Origin: a virus
DNA: 64,000 nt
IMG/VR virus record: IMGVR_UViG_3300017989_000071
Coordinates: 53,645-117,644 of that record
Reading direction: 5' to 3' (one strand)
Shown here: positions 50,581 to 59,864 of the stretch, piece by piece
Layout: every line of letters starts with the position of its first letter
Position numbering within the stretch: position 1 is the stretch's first letter
Translations under genes and position numbers: made by a program
The notes under the pieces: model-generated
The model's database searches: none
Told to the model about the DNA's origin: nothing
Seen by the model: only the letters and a program-made list of their open reading frames with translations

Positions 50581-53500
50581 TACTTCGGTCCCACCTGATT
50601 GATAACGGCTACCTTATCCACGTCCGTTCCCGGCTTCGACTGGCGGCGGGATTGGACCCGTTGTTCCACGCGCTGACCCTTCATCATCCCGAGCTGGTTT
50701 TCCATCACGGACTTGATGCCTTCGAGTAGCGAGACGATGTTCTTGTCGGTCCAATCGGTTTCGACCTTGAGGGGCTTTCCATCATCGCTTCCGGAGAGCA
50801 TCGACTTGATTGTCTGCCCGATACCTCCAATGCTCGAATCGGTAGGCGCGGCGGAAACCTTCCCCTCGGTAAACTTCACATCCGCTCCGGGAATATCCAC
50901 GTCGGCGGCGGTCGATGGAGTGAACAGCGACGCATCGGGGTTCATCTTGAAGAAGTCCATGAACCCTTGGGCCATGCCCTTTCCGGTCTCGAACACATCG
51001 CTAACCGCTATGTCCTGACCGAGACCCTTCAGCGCACCGACTCCCTCCTCGGCCAGACCCCGCATGTAGGCTTCGATACCTCCGCGATCCATTGTCAGTG
51101 TTTCGGGACCACCCCCACCCGGTTTCAACTGCGAATTAGGATCGACCTGAACCGGAGCCTCGACCGGAATCTCCATCACCGCGTTCTGGAGGTTGTCCAT
51201 GATCCGCTGTACGGTCTTCGGACCCAGCCCCAGATTTTCGAGGAAGATTTTCCGCTTCGTCGTGTCATTCAACTGCAACGCCAAGCCCTGCGCCAACGCC
51301 TCGGACTCCTGTGCCATCCGCTTGAACTTCTCGCTGCTCTTGTCCATTCCGATCATCTCCGAGCGCATATCGCGGAAGGTGTCGATCAGGTTGGCATTCG
51401 CCTCGACAAACTTCTCGTTGAAACCGCTTGCCCGTATCGTCTCCTCGTTGTTCTTCTTGATCTCGGCGTTCCAATCCTTGTACTTCTCGATCAGGTAGAT
51501 CACCCCAGCCGTCGCCGCCGCGAGAAACGCCAGCAACGGATTCGCCAGCGCGAACTTCGCCAGACTGATTCCGAGCTTGAAGACGGCGGGGACCAGAACC
51601 TTCATCATCGTCCACCCGAGCTCCACCCCCGCTTTGATCGTGAACCACATCGCCGGGAGGACCGCCTTGCGCAGAACGACCAAACCCATGTGGAGTAGAG
51701 ACTTCGAGAGCTTGTAGGTCGCAATCAGGGTGTACTTCGTAATAACGTATCCCAGCTTTACCATTCCCACCGCCAGCCGACCGACGTGTCCGATCAGCTT
51801 GAAGATGCGGTCGCCGAAGACAAACACCGCCGCCGACAATCCTGCAATCTTGAGATGCGTCTGCTGGGTCTGCGTATCGAGATTGGTCCACCACTTGACC
51901 AACTCACGACCCTTTTGAAGCAGCGGAACAACGACCCCGACCAGTATTTCGTTAATCGACATTCCCGCCTCGGCCCAAAACGCCATGAAAACATCTTGGA
52001 AGCTTTTCCATGCTTGCGTCAGGCGATCAAGGCGATTCTTGGCCGCGTCTGCTGCCGATTCCCCTTCTTGCGCCGCCAACTTCGCGGCGAGTATCTGCTT
52101 AGCTATATCGGTTGAGCTCATCTCTCGTCCGACATTCAGCAACTCCTGCCATGTGAAACTCAACTGGTCCAGCGGCTCAACCATCCCCTTCAAGCGGAGA
52201 GCTCCCTGCGGACCGGAAGCGATCTGATTGAGCTGCGAGGTGAATTGCGTCATCACCCCTGCGTAGTCCTGCTTGTCGATCATCTTTTGCAACGACATCG
52301 CGTCGATACCCATCAACGACGCCAACTGATTCGTAAACGCACCGGCACCGGTCACCCGACCGAGCTCGTCTCGGCCCAACTCGACCTCCTCGGACAGCCG
52401 GGTAAACATCTCCGAGATTTTCGATTGATCGAGGAACTTGCTGTAGACACCCGCAATCGACTGGAGCTCGGTGATAATTTCCTCCCGAGACTTCGCCGTG
52501 TTCTCGGGAAGGAGCTGCATCAGCCCGGTCAGACTGTTCGTAAAGCTCACCAACTCTTGCGCCGAAATGATTGTGTTATCCGTAATGAACTTGATCCCCG
52601 CCCCGATGTTTCGCAGACCTTGGGTGCCGATCCCGTAGAGGTTCGTCATTTGATTGAACATGTCGCCGACTGCCTCGGCACCGAGCTCGGTAGCGCGGGC
52701 CAACTCGACGGTCGCAATCGTGTAGTTTTGAAGATCGCGCACGCCGGATTCGACGGTCTTGTTCATCATCTGAAACTTCACGCCGGTCTTCGCGATTTCC
52801 GCCACCCGGTCGTTCCCTACTCCAAGGATTCCGGTATACTCGCCCATCCGAATCAGGGATTGGTTGACCTCCTCCATCGCCTCGGGGGTCAGAGACAGCG
52901 ACTCGTTCATGTCCCTCACCCGACGCTCGAAAGCCAACGCGGTCTTCAGAAGCGAGGCAAGGATCAGCCCAACCGACGCGGCCCGGAGAATCCCCTCCAG
53001 CTTCGAGAACGACAATCCTAGTTGATCCAGACCGAGGACGTTATCGTTCACCGCTCCGTGGAGCCGACCGAGACTTGTCCGCTGCATGTCGAAGCTCTTG
53101 GTTCCCTTGTCCGTCGCGGACTGCGCCTTCTTCTGGCCGGACGCCATCTGCCCCAGCGAGCCGAACCCCTTCTTCATCCGACCGAAGAGGCCCGTCGCCG
53201 CCTCGTTCTGCTGCTCGGTCGCCCTCTTCTGTTTGAGTACCGCTTCGGCGGCTTCCTCGGATGCGAGCTTGAAGTCCTTGTTGACCGTCACGCTTTCCGA
53301 AACGATCTGATTGAAGGAATCGACCTCGGAGAAGGCCAGACTGATCGCCTCGCCAATCGCATCGGCCAGCATCTCCCCGAGCTGCTGAATCCCCTCGGGG
53401 TCAATGAGAGAAGACCCGGAAACGGGGTTGATGGACGACCCGGCGTTGTTCACCGTTTCGACCATCCCCTGCGTTTCGCTCGCAAACTTGGCCGTCTGTC

Positions 53501-53663
53501 CGGCGGACGAGAGGAGCTGCTGATCGTAGCCCCCGAAAATCTGCTGGAACTTCTCGGCGGCCTTGTTCATCGACTGGACAAACTCCTCCATCCCCTGTGT
53601 CACCACAGCGAGAGGTTGGGACGCCTGATCGTTGAGCTCGACGAGCCAGACTAGATCGTTCAT
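50580..53663 (-). CDS. Tape measure protein
   Basis: 1,027 aa, mostly helical. Recognised by size, position between the tail chaperone and the hub genes, Gln/Ala-rich coils, and membrane-like segments in the middle: GLILASLLKTALAF (about 234-248) and LANPLLAFLAAATAGVIYLI (about 710-730). TMPs set tail length and enter the host envelope during injection. ATG overlaps the frameshift product's stop as ATGA. Confidence 0.85.
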   Translation of the reverse strand: MNDLVWLVELNDQASQPLAVVTQGMEEFVQSMNKAAEKFQQIFGGYDQQLLSSAGQTAKFASETQGMVETVNNAGSSINPVSGSSLIDPEGIQQLGEMLADAIGEAISLAFSEVDSFNQIVSESVTVNKDFKLASEEAAEAVLKQKRATEQQNEAATGLFGRMKKGFGSLGQMASGQKKAQSATDKGTKSFDMQRTSLGRLHGAVNDNVLGLDQLGLSFSKLEGILRAASVGLILASLLKTALAFERRVRDMNESLSLTPEAMEEVNQSLIRMGEYTGILGVGNDRVAEIAKTGVKFQMMNKTVESGVRDLQNYTIATVELARATELGAEAVGDMFNQMTNLYGIGTQGLRNIGAGIKFITDNTIISAQELVSFTNSLTGLMQLLPENTAKSREEIITELQSIAGVYSKFLDQSKISEMFTRLSEEVELGRDELGRVTGAGAFTNQLASLMGIDAMSLQKMIDKQDYAGVMTQFTSQLNQIASGPQGALRLKGMVEPLDQLSFTWQELLNVGREMSSTDIAKQILAAKLAAQEGESAADAAKNRLDRLTQAWKSFQDVFMAFWAEAGMSINEILVGVVVPLLQKGRELVKWWTNLDTQTQQTHLKIAGLSAAVFVFGDRIFKLIGHVGRLAVGMVKLGYVITKYTLIATYKLSKSLLHMGLVVLRKAVLPAMWFTIKAGVELGWTMMKVLVPAVFKLGISLAKFALANPLLAFLAAATAGVIYLIEKYKDWNAEIKKNNEETIRASGFNEKFVEANANLIDTFRDMRSEMIGMDKSSEKFKRMAQESEALAQGLALQLNDTTKRKIFLENLGLGPKTVQRIMDNLQNAVMEIPVEAPVQVDPNSQLKPGGGGPETLTMDRGGIEAYMRGLAEEGVGALKGLGQDIAVSDVFETGKGMAQGFMDFFKMNPDASLFTPSTAADVDIPGADVKFTEGKVSAAPTDSSIGGIGQTIKSMLSGSDDGKPLKVETDWTDKNIVSLLEGIKSVMENQLGMMKGQRVEQRVQSRRQSKPGTDVDKVAVINQVGPK

Positions 53664-53894
53664 CGTTTGAAGAGTCCCTTGAAGAGATTGCCCATGCTGC
53701 GACTGTCCTTCGCAACTTTTTCCTTCAGCTGCGCATAGAGGTAGTTTCTATCGCGCACAGTGAGGCGATAGTATTCGACGGGCGAGAGGTTGCCGTGCAA
53801 CCACATGTCCGCCCGCATCTGGGCCAGCGCGGCGGCGTTCGGTACGACTTCGCTGAAGACCAGCTCAGCCGGAACGCCTTCGAGGACGAAAAAA
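53660..53894 (-). CDS. Tail assembly chaperone C-terminal extension, reached by frameshift
   Basis: A coherent frame of about 75 codons, reading VLEGVPAELVFSEVVPNAAAL, later WLHGNLSPVEYYRLTVRDRN, ends with ATGA overlap at the tape measure. It has no plausible initiation codon: a TGA lies just upstream in its frame. The upstream 257-aa frame ends just past a run of six T (53,889-53,894), where a +1 or -2 shift would join the two. The other alternate frame gives a Ser/Arg/Pro-rich shadow. This fits the gpG/gpGT-type frameshift. Confidence 0.75.
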
Positions 53895-54638
53895 CTCTGT
53901 CAGATCGAATTTGATCGTCAGCTCGTTCAACCACCCGCAATGCACGCAGTCCTGCTCGCGGTCTAAATCCACGCCGATGCGGTTGTCTTCGAGGGCGTCG
54001 GCATACGCCAAAGAGATCTCGCCCTTCAGCTTATTGACGACATACTTCAACGCCTCGCCGATGTTCTCGGGAGCTTCGCCGTTGACTTCGACCAATGAGA
54101 GGGCTTTGCGATAGCGGTAGGCGGGATCACCCTTCTTCCCCCCTCCTTTGTTCCGAATCTGATCGGCGTAGCGCAAAGCGGACGCCTCATCGGAACCTCG
54201 AAGGTGCCGCCACTTGATCGTGTCGCCATTGGGAAGGTGGAGCTCGAACGGTTCGCTCCACTCGGTCTGATCCTCGGGGGGACGAAGGAGCGGAAGCTGG
54301 GAGATCAGCACCGTATCCCGCATCTGCTTCCCGCAATTTTCGCACTTCCACGAAAACGTCCAGTTTTCGCCATAGGAATGCAAGCGGGTATACAGAAGCA
54401 GGAACAGCCGATCTCCCAGCAACAGCTCACGGAGAGGGACGGGACAGCGCACGATGTTTTCCAGAATGGCATCGACCAGATTACGCTTCCCGACGCTGGC
54501 GGGGTTGGCAACGATTTCCTCTTCTTCGGTCCCGAGTACGCCGACTTCGACGGCTCCGTTGGGAACCCTGCCGCCATACGGCAGACCGCGAGAGGGGAGA
54601 TGTACCAGTCTCCAGTCCTGATTGACGTTCTCACCCAT
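53865..54638 (-). CDS. Tail assembly chaperone / baseplate hub assembly protein (T4 gp26-like), zero-frame product
   Basis: 257 aa. LPSRGLPYGGRVP near the N-terminus and LLYTRLHSYGENW in the middle are typical of gp26-like proteins in myophages. It has two CxxC pairs: CENCGKQM near 101 and CVHCGWL near 231, probably a zinc site. SD AAGGAG. It ends in a Pro/Arg-rich tail right after the TTTTTTC sequence, so only eight residues are lost in the frameshifted product of about 325 aa. Confidence 0.75.
   Translation of the reverse strand: MGENVNQDWRLVHLPSRGLPYGGRVPNGAVEVGVLGTEEEEIVANPASVGKRNLVDAILENIVRCPVPLRELLLGDRLFLLLYTRLHSYGENWTFSWKCENCGKQMRDTVLISQLPLLRPPEDQTEWSEPFELHLPNGDTIKWRHLRGSDEASALRYADQIRNKGGGKKGDPAYRYRKALSLVEVNGEAPENIGEALKYVVNKLKGEISLAYADALEDNRIGVDLDREQDCVHCGWLNELTIKFDLTEFFRPRRRSG
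53884..53896 (-). promoter_or_regulatory. Probable programmed frameshift site GAGTTTTTTCGTCC
   Basis: Six T after GAG, followed by CGT. Reading GAG-TTT-TTT and slipping back two (TTC-GTC) or skipping C (GTC) enters the extension frame with Phe-Phe-(Phe)-Val-Leu-Glu. The site lies exactly where the two chaperone frames overlap. Confidence 0.6.
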
Positions 54639-54692
54639 TTTCGTACTCCTTGCTTAATCGGTTAAATAATCGGGTGTATTCGGTTTCCTATC

Positions 54693-55208
54693 TTAGATGT
54701 CGCGATAGGCGGTGTCAACGGAGAGCGTCGCTTCCATGACAAGATTGTCCACGGTGGCGTGATCGAGATCGCCCCAATTCGCCGACTCGATGAACAGCCC
54801 CTCCATTTTCCAGAGCCGTTCGTGAGAGCCGTCGGGACCGAACAGGACGATGGTTCCGTCCCGCTTGTAGTCGGCGGGGAGACCCATGCTTCCCGTCTTC
54901 GGATCGCCGGTCAGCTGATACCACCGCCAAAGCGCATCGCGAGTCTCGCTGTCGATGAAGTCGCGGACGCGGAGCGAAGTCGTTCCGACGATGATCTTCC
55001 CGGCCATGTGAACCTGCTTGTTCACGTAGTCGATGGTCACCTTCTCGAACGAGCTCTCGGGGATCGCACCACCGGCCACGCCGAGGATCAGGGTATCGGA
55101 GTCCTGTCCGGGCAGCCCGTGGATTTCGATGGAAAACTGGTTTTGCAACTGCGGGGTAAACTGCCCCGCCTGCTGAGCGATGTGGTTGGGCGCAAGAATT
55201 TCGGCCAT
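54693..55208 (-). CDS. Tail tube protein, T4 gp19-like
   Basis: 171 aa, ATG behind GACGAGGAGAAACGAC, close to the leader used by early genes. Pattern: LQNQFSIEIHGLPG, VTIDYVNKQVHMAGK, LRVRDFIDSETRDALWRWYQ and LWKMEGLFIESANWGDLD. These are hallmarks of tube proteins that stack as hexameric rings inside the sheath. Confidence 0.87.
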   Translation of the reverse strand: MAEILAPNHIAQQAGQFTPQLQNQFSIEIHGLPGQDSDTLILGVAGGAIPESSFEKVTIDYVNKQVHMAGKIIVGTTSLRVRDFIDSETRDALWRWYQLTGDPKTGSMGLPADYKRDGTIVLFGPDGSHERLWKMEGLFIESANWGDLDHATVDNLVMEATLSVDTAYRDI

Positions 55209-55243
55209 GTCGTTTCTCCTCGTCTGGGGTCAGTAGACCGCGA

Positions 55244-56764
55244 TTAGGCCGCCTGAAGCAGCTCTTGAAAGTCGGCCCCTTGCGAGGTGAGGGTGAAATC
55301 GAGGATGATTACTTCCGCCGACTTCGTGGGCTTCAGTAGAATCTTCCCTCGCATTTCGTTCCGCTCGATCACCGCCGTCGGGTTGGTCGTTTCGTCCATC
55401 ACGATCTGGTAGTCTTGCAGACCACGACGGGCGAGCACATCCCGCAACGGGGGATCGACCACACCGCGCCACGACCGCCACGTCGGCGCGTCGCTCTGCT
55501 CGAAGGTAAAGTAGCGGGTCGAGGCCGTAATGATGGACTTGACCTTGTTGAGCATCCGGCGGACATTCACCCGGTCCAAGGCCGTCGGGGCACGCTGGAG
55601 CGTCTTCTGTCCGTAGATGAAGATGCCCTCGCCGACGAAGCTCACGATGGGATTCACGTTCTGGCCGGTCCCGTACATGACCTCCCGCTCCCCCTGCGAA
55701 GGCGAGTAGACGGCCTGCTTGGAATTGACCTTGCCGCGACGGAGACCGGCGGGTGCCCACCACGGAGCCGCCACCCGGTCGGTACGGGCAATCGCCGCTG
55801 CCACGAAACCGGAAGCGGCCACGATCACATCCTGCTCGTTGAACTCGTCGTAAACGATCTGCTCGCTCCACCACAAGCCACCGTAAGACGAATTGAGGGC
55901 CGCGCTGCCGCCGCCGCTCGGATCGTTGTGCCAGTCCACAATGCCCTGCACGTCCAGACCCATCGGGCCGTCGGGGACCGCGAAGGCATCCTTCCGCGCC
56001 TCGGCGGTCAGAAGGAGCTGATTCACCACGCTCTCGTCGTACATGCCGGGAGCGATCAGGGTATCGACGTAGACCTCTTCGACGTTCTCGAACTTCTTGA
56101 TCGCCGTGATCGCCTTGCCGACCAGCGTTCCGCTGAAGCCGTTGAGGCCACCCACGAACACCACCGGGTCTTGGGCCGTACTCGGCTCGCCGGGGCCACC
56201 CGCCGACAGCACCGTGGCTTCGAGCCATTCGCTGCCGTCCACCGGGTCGTTGATGATCTCCTCGACATCGGCACGGGACAGGTTATCCCAGACCTCCAGC
56301 TCTTGCAGACCGCCATAGGTCTCGTAGAGCGTGATCTTGAAGCCGGACTCCGTACCCGCCGCGACGTTGAGCTGGAGCGTGTTGCCGTAGGTTCCGTACT
56401 CCAGTAGTTGAAACTGAACGGAATCGACATCCCCCGCATCCACCAGCGTCGCAATGGCACGTCCGGTGTAGGGATCGGACAGGTTGATGTCGTCGCCCGT
56501 ACCACCCGCATCGGAAGCGATGCGGACGAACCACAACACATTCCCCTCGCGCAAGAACTGACGGGCGGCGTAGAACGCCTGACTGTTGGGGTCGGGGCGA
56601 CCGAACTTCGTAATAAAATCCGGCTCGTCGGTAACGAGCGTCAACTCGTTCAGCGGTCCCTTCGTGGCCGTACCAACCATACCAAGTGCGGTAGGGGCAG
56701 CTCCGGCGGCGTAGAGGGACAGGTCGATTTCTCGGGGGTATACACCCGCGCTCACTGGACTCAT
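55244..56764 (-). CDS. Tail sheath protein
   Basis: 506 aa. GVYPREIDLSLYAA and AAPTALGMVGTATKGPLNE at the N-terminus, PDFITKFGRPDPNSQAFYAA, a protruding beta-rich middle domain, and the conserved C-terminal core with RAPTALDRVNVRRMLNKVK, SIITASTRYFTFEQSDAPTW and an end in DFTLTSQGADFQELLQAA. It forms the contractile outer tube. Confidence 0.92.
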   Translation of the reverse strand: MSPVSAGVYPREIDLSLYAAGAAPTALGMVGTATKGPLNELTLVTDEPDFITKFGRPDPNSQAFYAARQFLREGNVLWFVRIASDAGGTGDDINLSDPYTGRAIATLVDAGDVDSVQFQLLEYGTYGNTLQLNVAAGTESGFKITLYETYGGLQELEVWDNLSRADVEEIINDPVDGSEWLEATVLSAGGPGEPSTAQDPVVFVGGLNGFSGTLVGKAITAIKKFENVEEVYVDTLIAPGMYDESVVNQLLLTAEARKDAFAVPDGPMGLDVQGIVDWHNDPSGGGSAALNSSYGGLWWSEQIVYDEFNEQDVIVAASGFVAAAIARTDRVAAPWWAPAGLRRGKVNSKQAVYSPSQGEREVMYGTGQNVNPIVSFVGEGIFIYGQKTLQRAPTALDRVNVRRMLNKVKSIITASTRYFTFEQSDAPTWRSWRGVVDPPLRDVLARRGLQDYQIVMDETTNPTAVIERNEMRGKILLKPTKSAEVIILDFTLTSQGADFQELLQAA

Positions 56765-56781
56765 CTCTGTACTCCTTTCAG

Positions 56782-57726
56782 TTAGGTTGAGATACCGATG
56801 GCTGCGTTACGGCCTGCTGTGACCAAGCTGTTGTAATCGGTCGCGTCCTTCGGAAACACAGCATAGTAGTACGTCTGGCTGTCGCCAACTGCATCGACGT
56901 ATTCCTCCTCGCCACCGGCCTCGGGACTGCTGTTCTCGTAGACCGCTGTGCCATCGGATTCGTCCGTCGGATAGCTCCCCACCTTCCGCACAAGCCGCAC
57001 GCTGTCCAACGCCTCTTCGTTCGGATTGGTCCAGCTCAATGTGATCTGGTCGTTCTCGTCGGTCGTTGCGGTGAAGTCGAGAATCTGAGATGGGGAATCG
57101 GGGGTTGCGGACACGGCGTTGAAGCCCGGCGTCACCGCCGTCTGCCAATTCATCGCCAAGTCCCGAACGAAGATCGAATAGAAGTATTCCGTCCCGTCGT
57201 CCAGCCCCACGTCCTCGACGGCAAGGGGTACGTTCGGCGATGCCTCGCGCACCTCCTTCACCAACGTCGCCTCGGGATCGTTGTAGGCGGTCGGGTAGGT
57301 ATCCTCGCGCCGCAGAATCCGCAGTGAGTGGATGTCTTCGTCGGGAGGATTCGTCCACCGCAGCGTCGTCTTCTGCGACTCTCCGGATTGTGCGGTCAAG
57401 TCCACCACCTGCTCGGGGGGATTCTGTTCGGTGAAGATCAGGAAGTCGATCCCCACCCGCCGCACAATGTCGGGGGTCACCTCGGTCGGGAGGATCGTAA
57501 TCGCCCCGGCCAGCTCCACCTCGACATCCTCCTTCGGGACGAACTTCGAGTCGAAGCCCTGCATCGGATTCCCTACGGTAGCCCACTGCCCCTGACCTGA
57601 CTGGTTGTAGATCACCCGAATGTCGTCCGGGGTAAACGAACCCGGATTGAACATCGGCTGTCCGTAGACAAACAACCCGCCGATCTGAGAGGCTTGGGCT
57701 TCGGGGTTTGCCCAAATAAATTGCAT
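56782..57726 (-). CDS. Virion protein with two fibronectin type III-like domains
   Basis: 314 aa, leader AACGAGGAGAGCGAC. After 105 residues, two Fn3 units follow: EQVVDLTAQSGESQKTTLRW to YFYSIFVRDLA, and QILDFTATTDENDQITLSW to YYYAVFPKDAT. The WTNP and YYY-type strands of Fn3 are visible. Probably a decoration on the sheath or tail, binding host surface glycans weakly. Position just before the sheath gene. Confidence 0.75.
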   Translation of the reverse strand: MQFIWANPEAQASQIGGLFVYGQPMFNPGSFTPDDIRVIYNQSGQGQWATVGNPMQGFDSKFVPKEDVEVELAGAITILPTEVTPDIVRRVGIDFLIFTEQNPPEQVVDLTAQSGESQKTTLRWTNPPDEDIHSLRILRREDTYPTAYNDPEATLVKEVREASPNVPLAVEDVGLDDGTEYFYSIFVRDLAMNWQTAVTPGFNAVSATPDSPSQILDFTATTDENDQITLSWTNPNEEALDSVRLVRKVGSYPTDESDGTAVYENSSPEAGGEEEYVDAVGDSQTYYYAVFPKDATDYNSLVTAGRNAAIGIST

Positions 57727-57752
57727 GTCGCTCTCCTCGTTATCGTCGCCGG

Positions 57753-57956
57753 TTAATCGACTTCTTTCACGGTGGTCAGCTTGACCATTTTCTTCTCGAC
57801 GAGAACTTGGATGTGCCGCGTGATCTCCTCCTCGCCTACGATCAAATGACCGCGTGCGGTGAGGAACCGGGTCTTGTACTTCCCGGTTTTGAGATCGTTG
57901 AGGAGCACATCGAAGCCGGTGCGGGTGAGGTTCTGAATTTTGATCTTAGTAGTCAT
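57753..57956 (-). CDS. Small virion-region protein, 67 aa
   Basis: MTTKIKIQNLTRTGFDVLLN, then a Lys-rich segment and a strand with LVEKKMVKLTTV. Overlaps the previous gene by 11 bases. Unknown; a minor tail or neck part by location. Confidence 0.6.
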   Translation of the reverse strand: MTTKIKIQNLTRTGFDVLLNDLKTGKYKTRFLTARGHLIVGEEEITRHIQVLVEKKMVKLTTVKEVD

Positions 57957-58641
57957 GGGGAATCGTCTCCGACCAATAAAGCTCTTCGGTGTCCATATCG
58001 CACACGTCGATCCGGATTCGCTCGACCAGCCAACCCAGCTCGTAGAACAACTCGTCCAGCGTTCGCCACGGCTCCTCGAAGAGCGGGAACAGGTGCGCCT
58101 TTACCCGAAGGGTATAAGTGTAGCGAACGGTTCGATCCGCTTCGTCAGGCTCCAAATCCGAGGTATGATCCCCCGAACCGTCGAGGTAAACTTCGATGTA
58201 CTTCTCCCCCCACGGGTAGCCGACATCGACGAGGATGTAGCGCGGGGGGAGATTCCAAAACAGCATCATCATCTTCCGCCGCCAGTAATTCATCTCCCAC
58301 ATGTGCTGCGTCCACATGTCGATCTGGTAGTTGATGATGATCGGCGTCGGCGGATCGGCGATGATCGCCCGGTTCGCCGCACTCTCCGGATCGGGAATCT
58401 TCCTAATCTTCGTTCCGAAGCGACGCTCCTCATCCGGATCGTCGTTCATCCGCGTGATCGAGATACGGGGCAACGCCAGCTTCAGGTTCTCCGGAGTCCG
58501 CCCCGAGAGGTAGTCGATAAACTTCCGCTCGGGCGTCAGGAGAAACAACTGCGCCTCGTGACGCGGGATGATCGGAGCGAACTCACACGCCATCAGATCG
58601 AGGATCGCCTGATCGTATAGGTACAGCGTATTCTGGATCAT
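57946..58641 (-). CDS. Probable tail completion/terminator protein (T4 gp15-like position)
   Basis: 231 aa. Features are LALPRISITRMNDDP, IINYQIDMWTQHMWEMNYW and RKMMMLFWNLPPRYILVDV, a pattern of neck/tail-completion proteins in T4-like phages. The position just ahead of sheath and tube genes agrees. Exact counterpart (gp15 or gp3) uncertain. Confidence 0.6.
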   Translation of the reverse strand: MIQNTLYLYDQAILDLMACEFAPIIPRHEAQLFLLTPERKFIDYLSGRTPENLKLALPRISITRMNDDPDEERRFGTKIRKIPDPESAANRAIIADPPTPIIINYQIDMWTQHMWEMNYWRRKMMMLFWNLPPRYILVDVGYPWGEKYIEVYLDGSGDHTSDLEPDEADRTVRYTYTLRVKAHLFPLFEEPWRTLDELFYELGWLVERIRIDVCDMDTEELYWSETIPHDY

Positions 58642-58958
58642 CGGCCCGGCTTCTTCGGCACCTTCGGCTTGTTCAGGTGGTGCGCCTGAATCACGTTATA
58701 CTTCCCCGCGATCCACTCGGCCTTGCTCCGAATCTCCTCGTCGATTCTCCGGTCGGCGATGATCGAGTGGAAAAGCGATCCCACGGTATAGTCTGATTCG
58801 GTCGTGAATCTTTTGATGTGCTCGAAAACGATTTCCTCCTGCTCCCCGTCGAGCTCGGCATAGAGATCGGTCAGCTCGTCGTAGGCCATCCCCGAGTGCG
58901 CGGTTGCAATCGGGGAAGTCGGCGACAACAGGCTTTCCATAAAGTCCTTGCTCGGCAT
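58638..58958 (-). CDS. Hypothetical protein, 106 aa
   Basis: Helical, acidic in the middle (LDGEQEEIVFEHIKRFTTES) and basic at the C-terminus (KPKVPKKPGR). Joined by ATGA to the next gene. A minor neck or assembly protein is possible. Confidence 0.58.
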   Translation of the reverse strand: MPSKDFMESLLSPTSPIATAHSGMAYDELTDLYAELDGEQEEIVFEHIKRFTTESDYTVGSLFHSIIADRRIDEEIRSKAEWIAGKYNVIQAHHLNKPKVPKKPGR

Positions 58959-58966
58959 GAAACCTC

Positions 58967-59659
58967 CTACAGGAGATCGGCGAAGGGATCGCTTTCGTCA
59001 ATCGTAGGCCGCTTCTTCTTCGGCGGATCGGGAACCCGAGGCGGACGCCTCTTCGGTTTCACGGTCCGCTTCTTCGGCGGCTGTTTCTTCGGCTTACCCT
59101 TCCCGAGATCGGGAGAGGCGGCATTCGTTTTCCGTCGCGACTTCAGCTCCTCGGCCACCGCCGCGTAATACTTCTTCGCGAACTCGGGATTAACCTTCAA
59201 CCACTTGGCGATCAGGGGACGCCACAGCGGACGAGGGGGCATGATCTCGCCGGGGTTGGCAATCGGCGTGCCGAACTCCAGCCACCGCGCCAACTGGGGA
59301 AGGTTTACCGGACGCTTCCGCTTCTTCGTTTCGGGGTGGATCACGTCGGCCACCCCTACATGCGCGTAGCCCTGCTCGTCCGCCCACGCTTCGATGTTAT
59401 CCCGGTAGAACTGCGTGCGGATGTAGATACGCGGATCGTAGAGACCCTTCAGCTTCCGCCGCAGGTACTTGTTCGAGAGCGCAGCCCAATCGTATCGCTG
59501 CTGCGCAATGATTTCGATGGCCTCGTCGCGGATCGCTTCGGCCACCTCCATTGACACCTTCTCGGCAGCGACCTTCTGCGCCGTCCGAAACACGGAAACG
59601 AAACCGAGCGGCGAGGACTTCGGAATCTTCACCTTTGGTTTCATTCCGCGTATCGCCAT
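58967..59659 (-). CDS. Head-tail completion protein, HK97 gp10-like
   Basis: 230 aa. The core includes DEAIEIIAQQRYDWAALSNK, then LARWLEFGTPIANPGEIMPP followed by RPLWRPLI. 'LEFGT...MPPRPL' is the signature of HK97 gp10 / virion morphogenesis proteins that cap the tail or connector. The C-terminus is very Lys/Arg/Pro-rich and probably disordered. Confidence 0.68.
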   Translation of the reverse strand: MAIRGMKPKVKIPKSSPLGFVSVFRTAQKVAAEKVSMEVAEAIRDEAIEIIAQQRYDWAALSNKYLRRKLKGLYDPRIYIRTQFYRDNIEAWADEQGYAHVGVADVIHPETKKRKRPVNLPQLARWLEFGTPIANPGEIMPPRPLWRPLIAKWLKVNPEFAKKYYAAVAEELKSRRKTNAASPDLGKGKPKKQPPKKRTVKPKRRPPRVPDPPKKKRPTIDESDPFADLL

Positions 59660-59863
59660 TTATTCCTCCAAGACCGCTGTGTCTTCCGGGTTCTTCTGCG
59701 CCCGCTGGATGCCGACCATCATCTCCCGCTCGGTAAACATCAGCGGGATCAGATCGCCACCCCGGTCTACCAAGAAGGTCATGTAATTCGGATTCGACAG
59801 CGGATGCGGATTCTCATTCGCCACGTCGAAGACGTTACCTAGCTTGTCTCGATCCCATGCCAT
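59660..59863 (-). CDS. Small virion-region protein, 67 aa
   Basis: MAWDRDKLGNVFDVANENPH, then PLMFTEREMMVGIQRAQKNPE. Its start and stop meet neighbours within two bases. Unknown; could be a neck accessory. Confidence 0.58.
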   Translation of the reverse strand: MAWDRDKLGNVFDVANENPHPLSNPNYMTFLVDRGGDLIPLMFTEREMMVGIQRAQKNPEDTAVLEE

Positions 59864-59864
59864 A

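Noticed and set aside
53725-53940. Alternate 71-aa frame (-1 shift) after the T6 run as the chaperone extension
   Set aside because: Ser/Arg/Pro-rich shadow that stops before the tape measure; the +1/-2 frame gives a coherent protein ending in ATGA.
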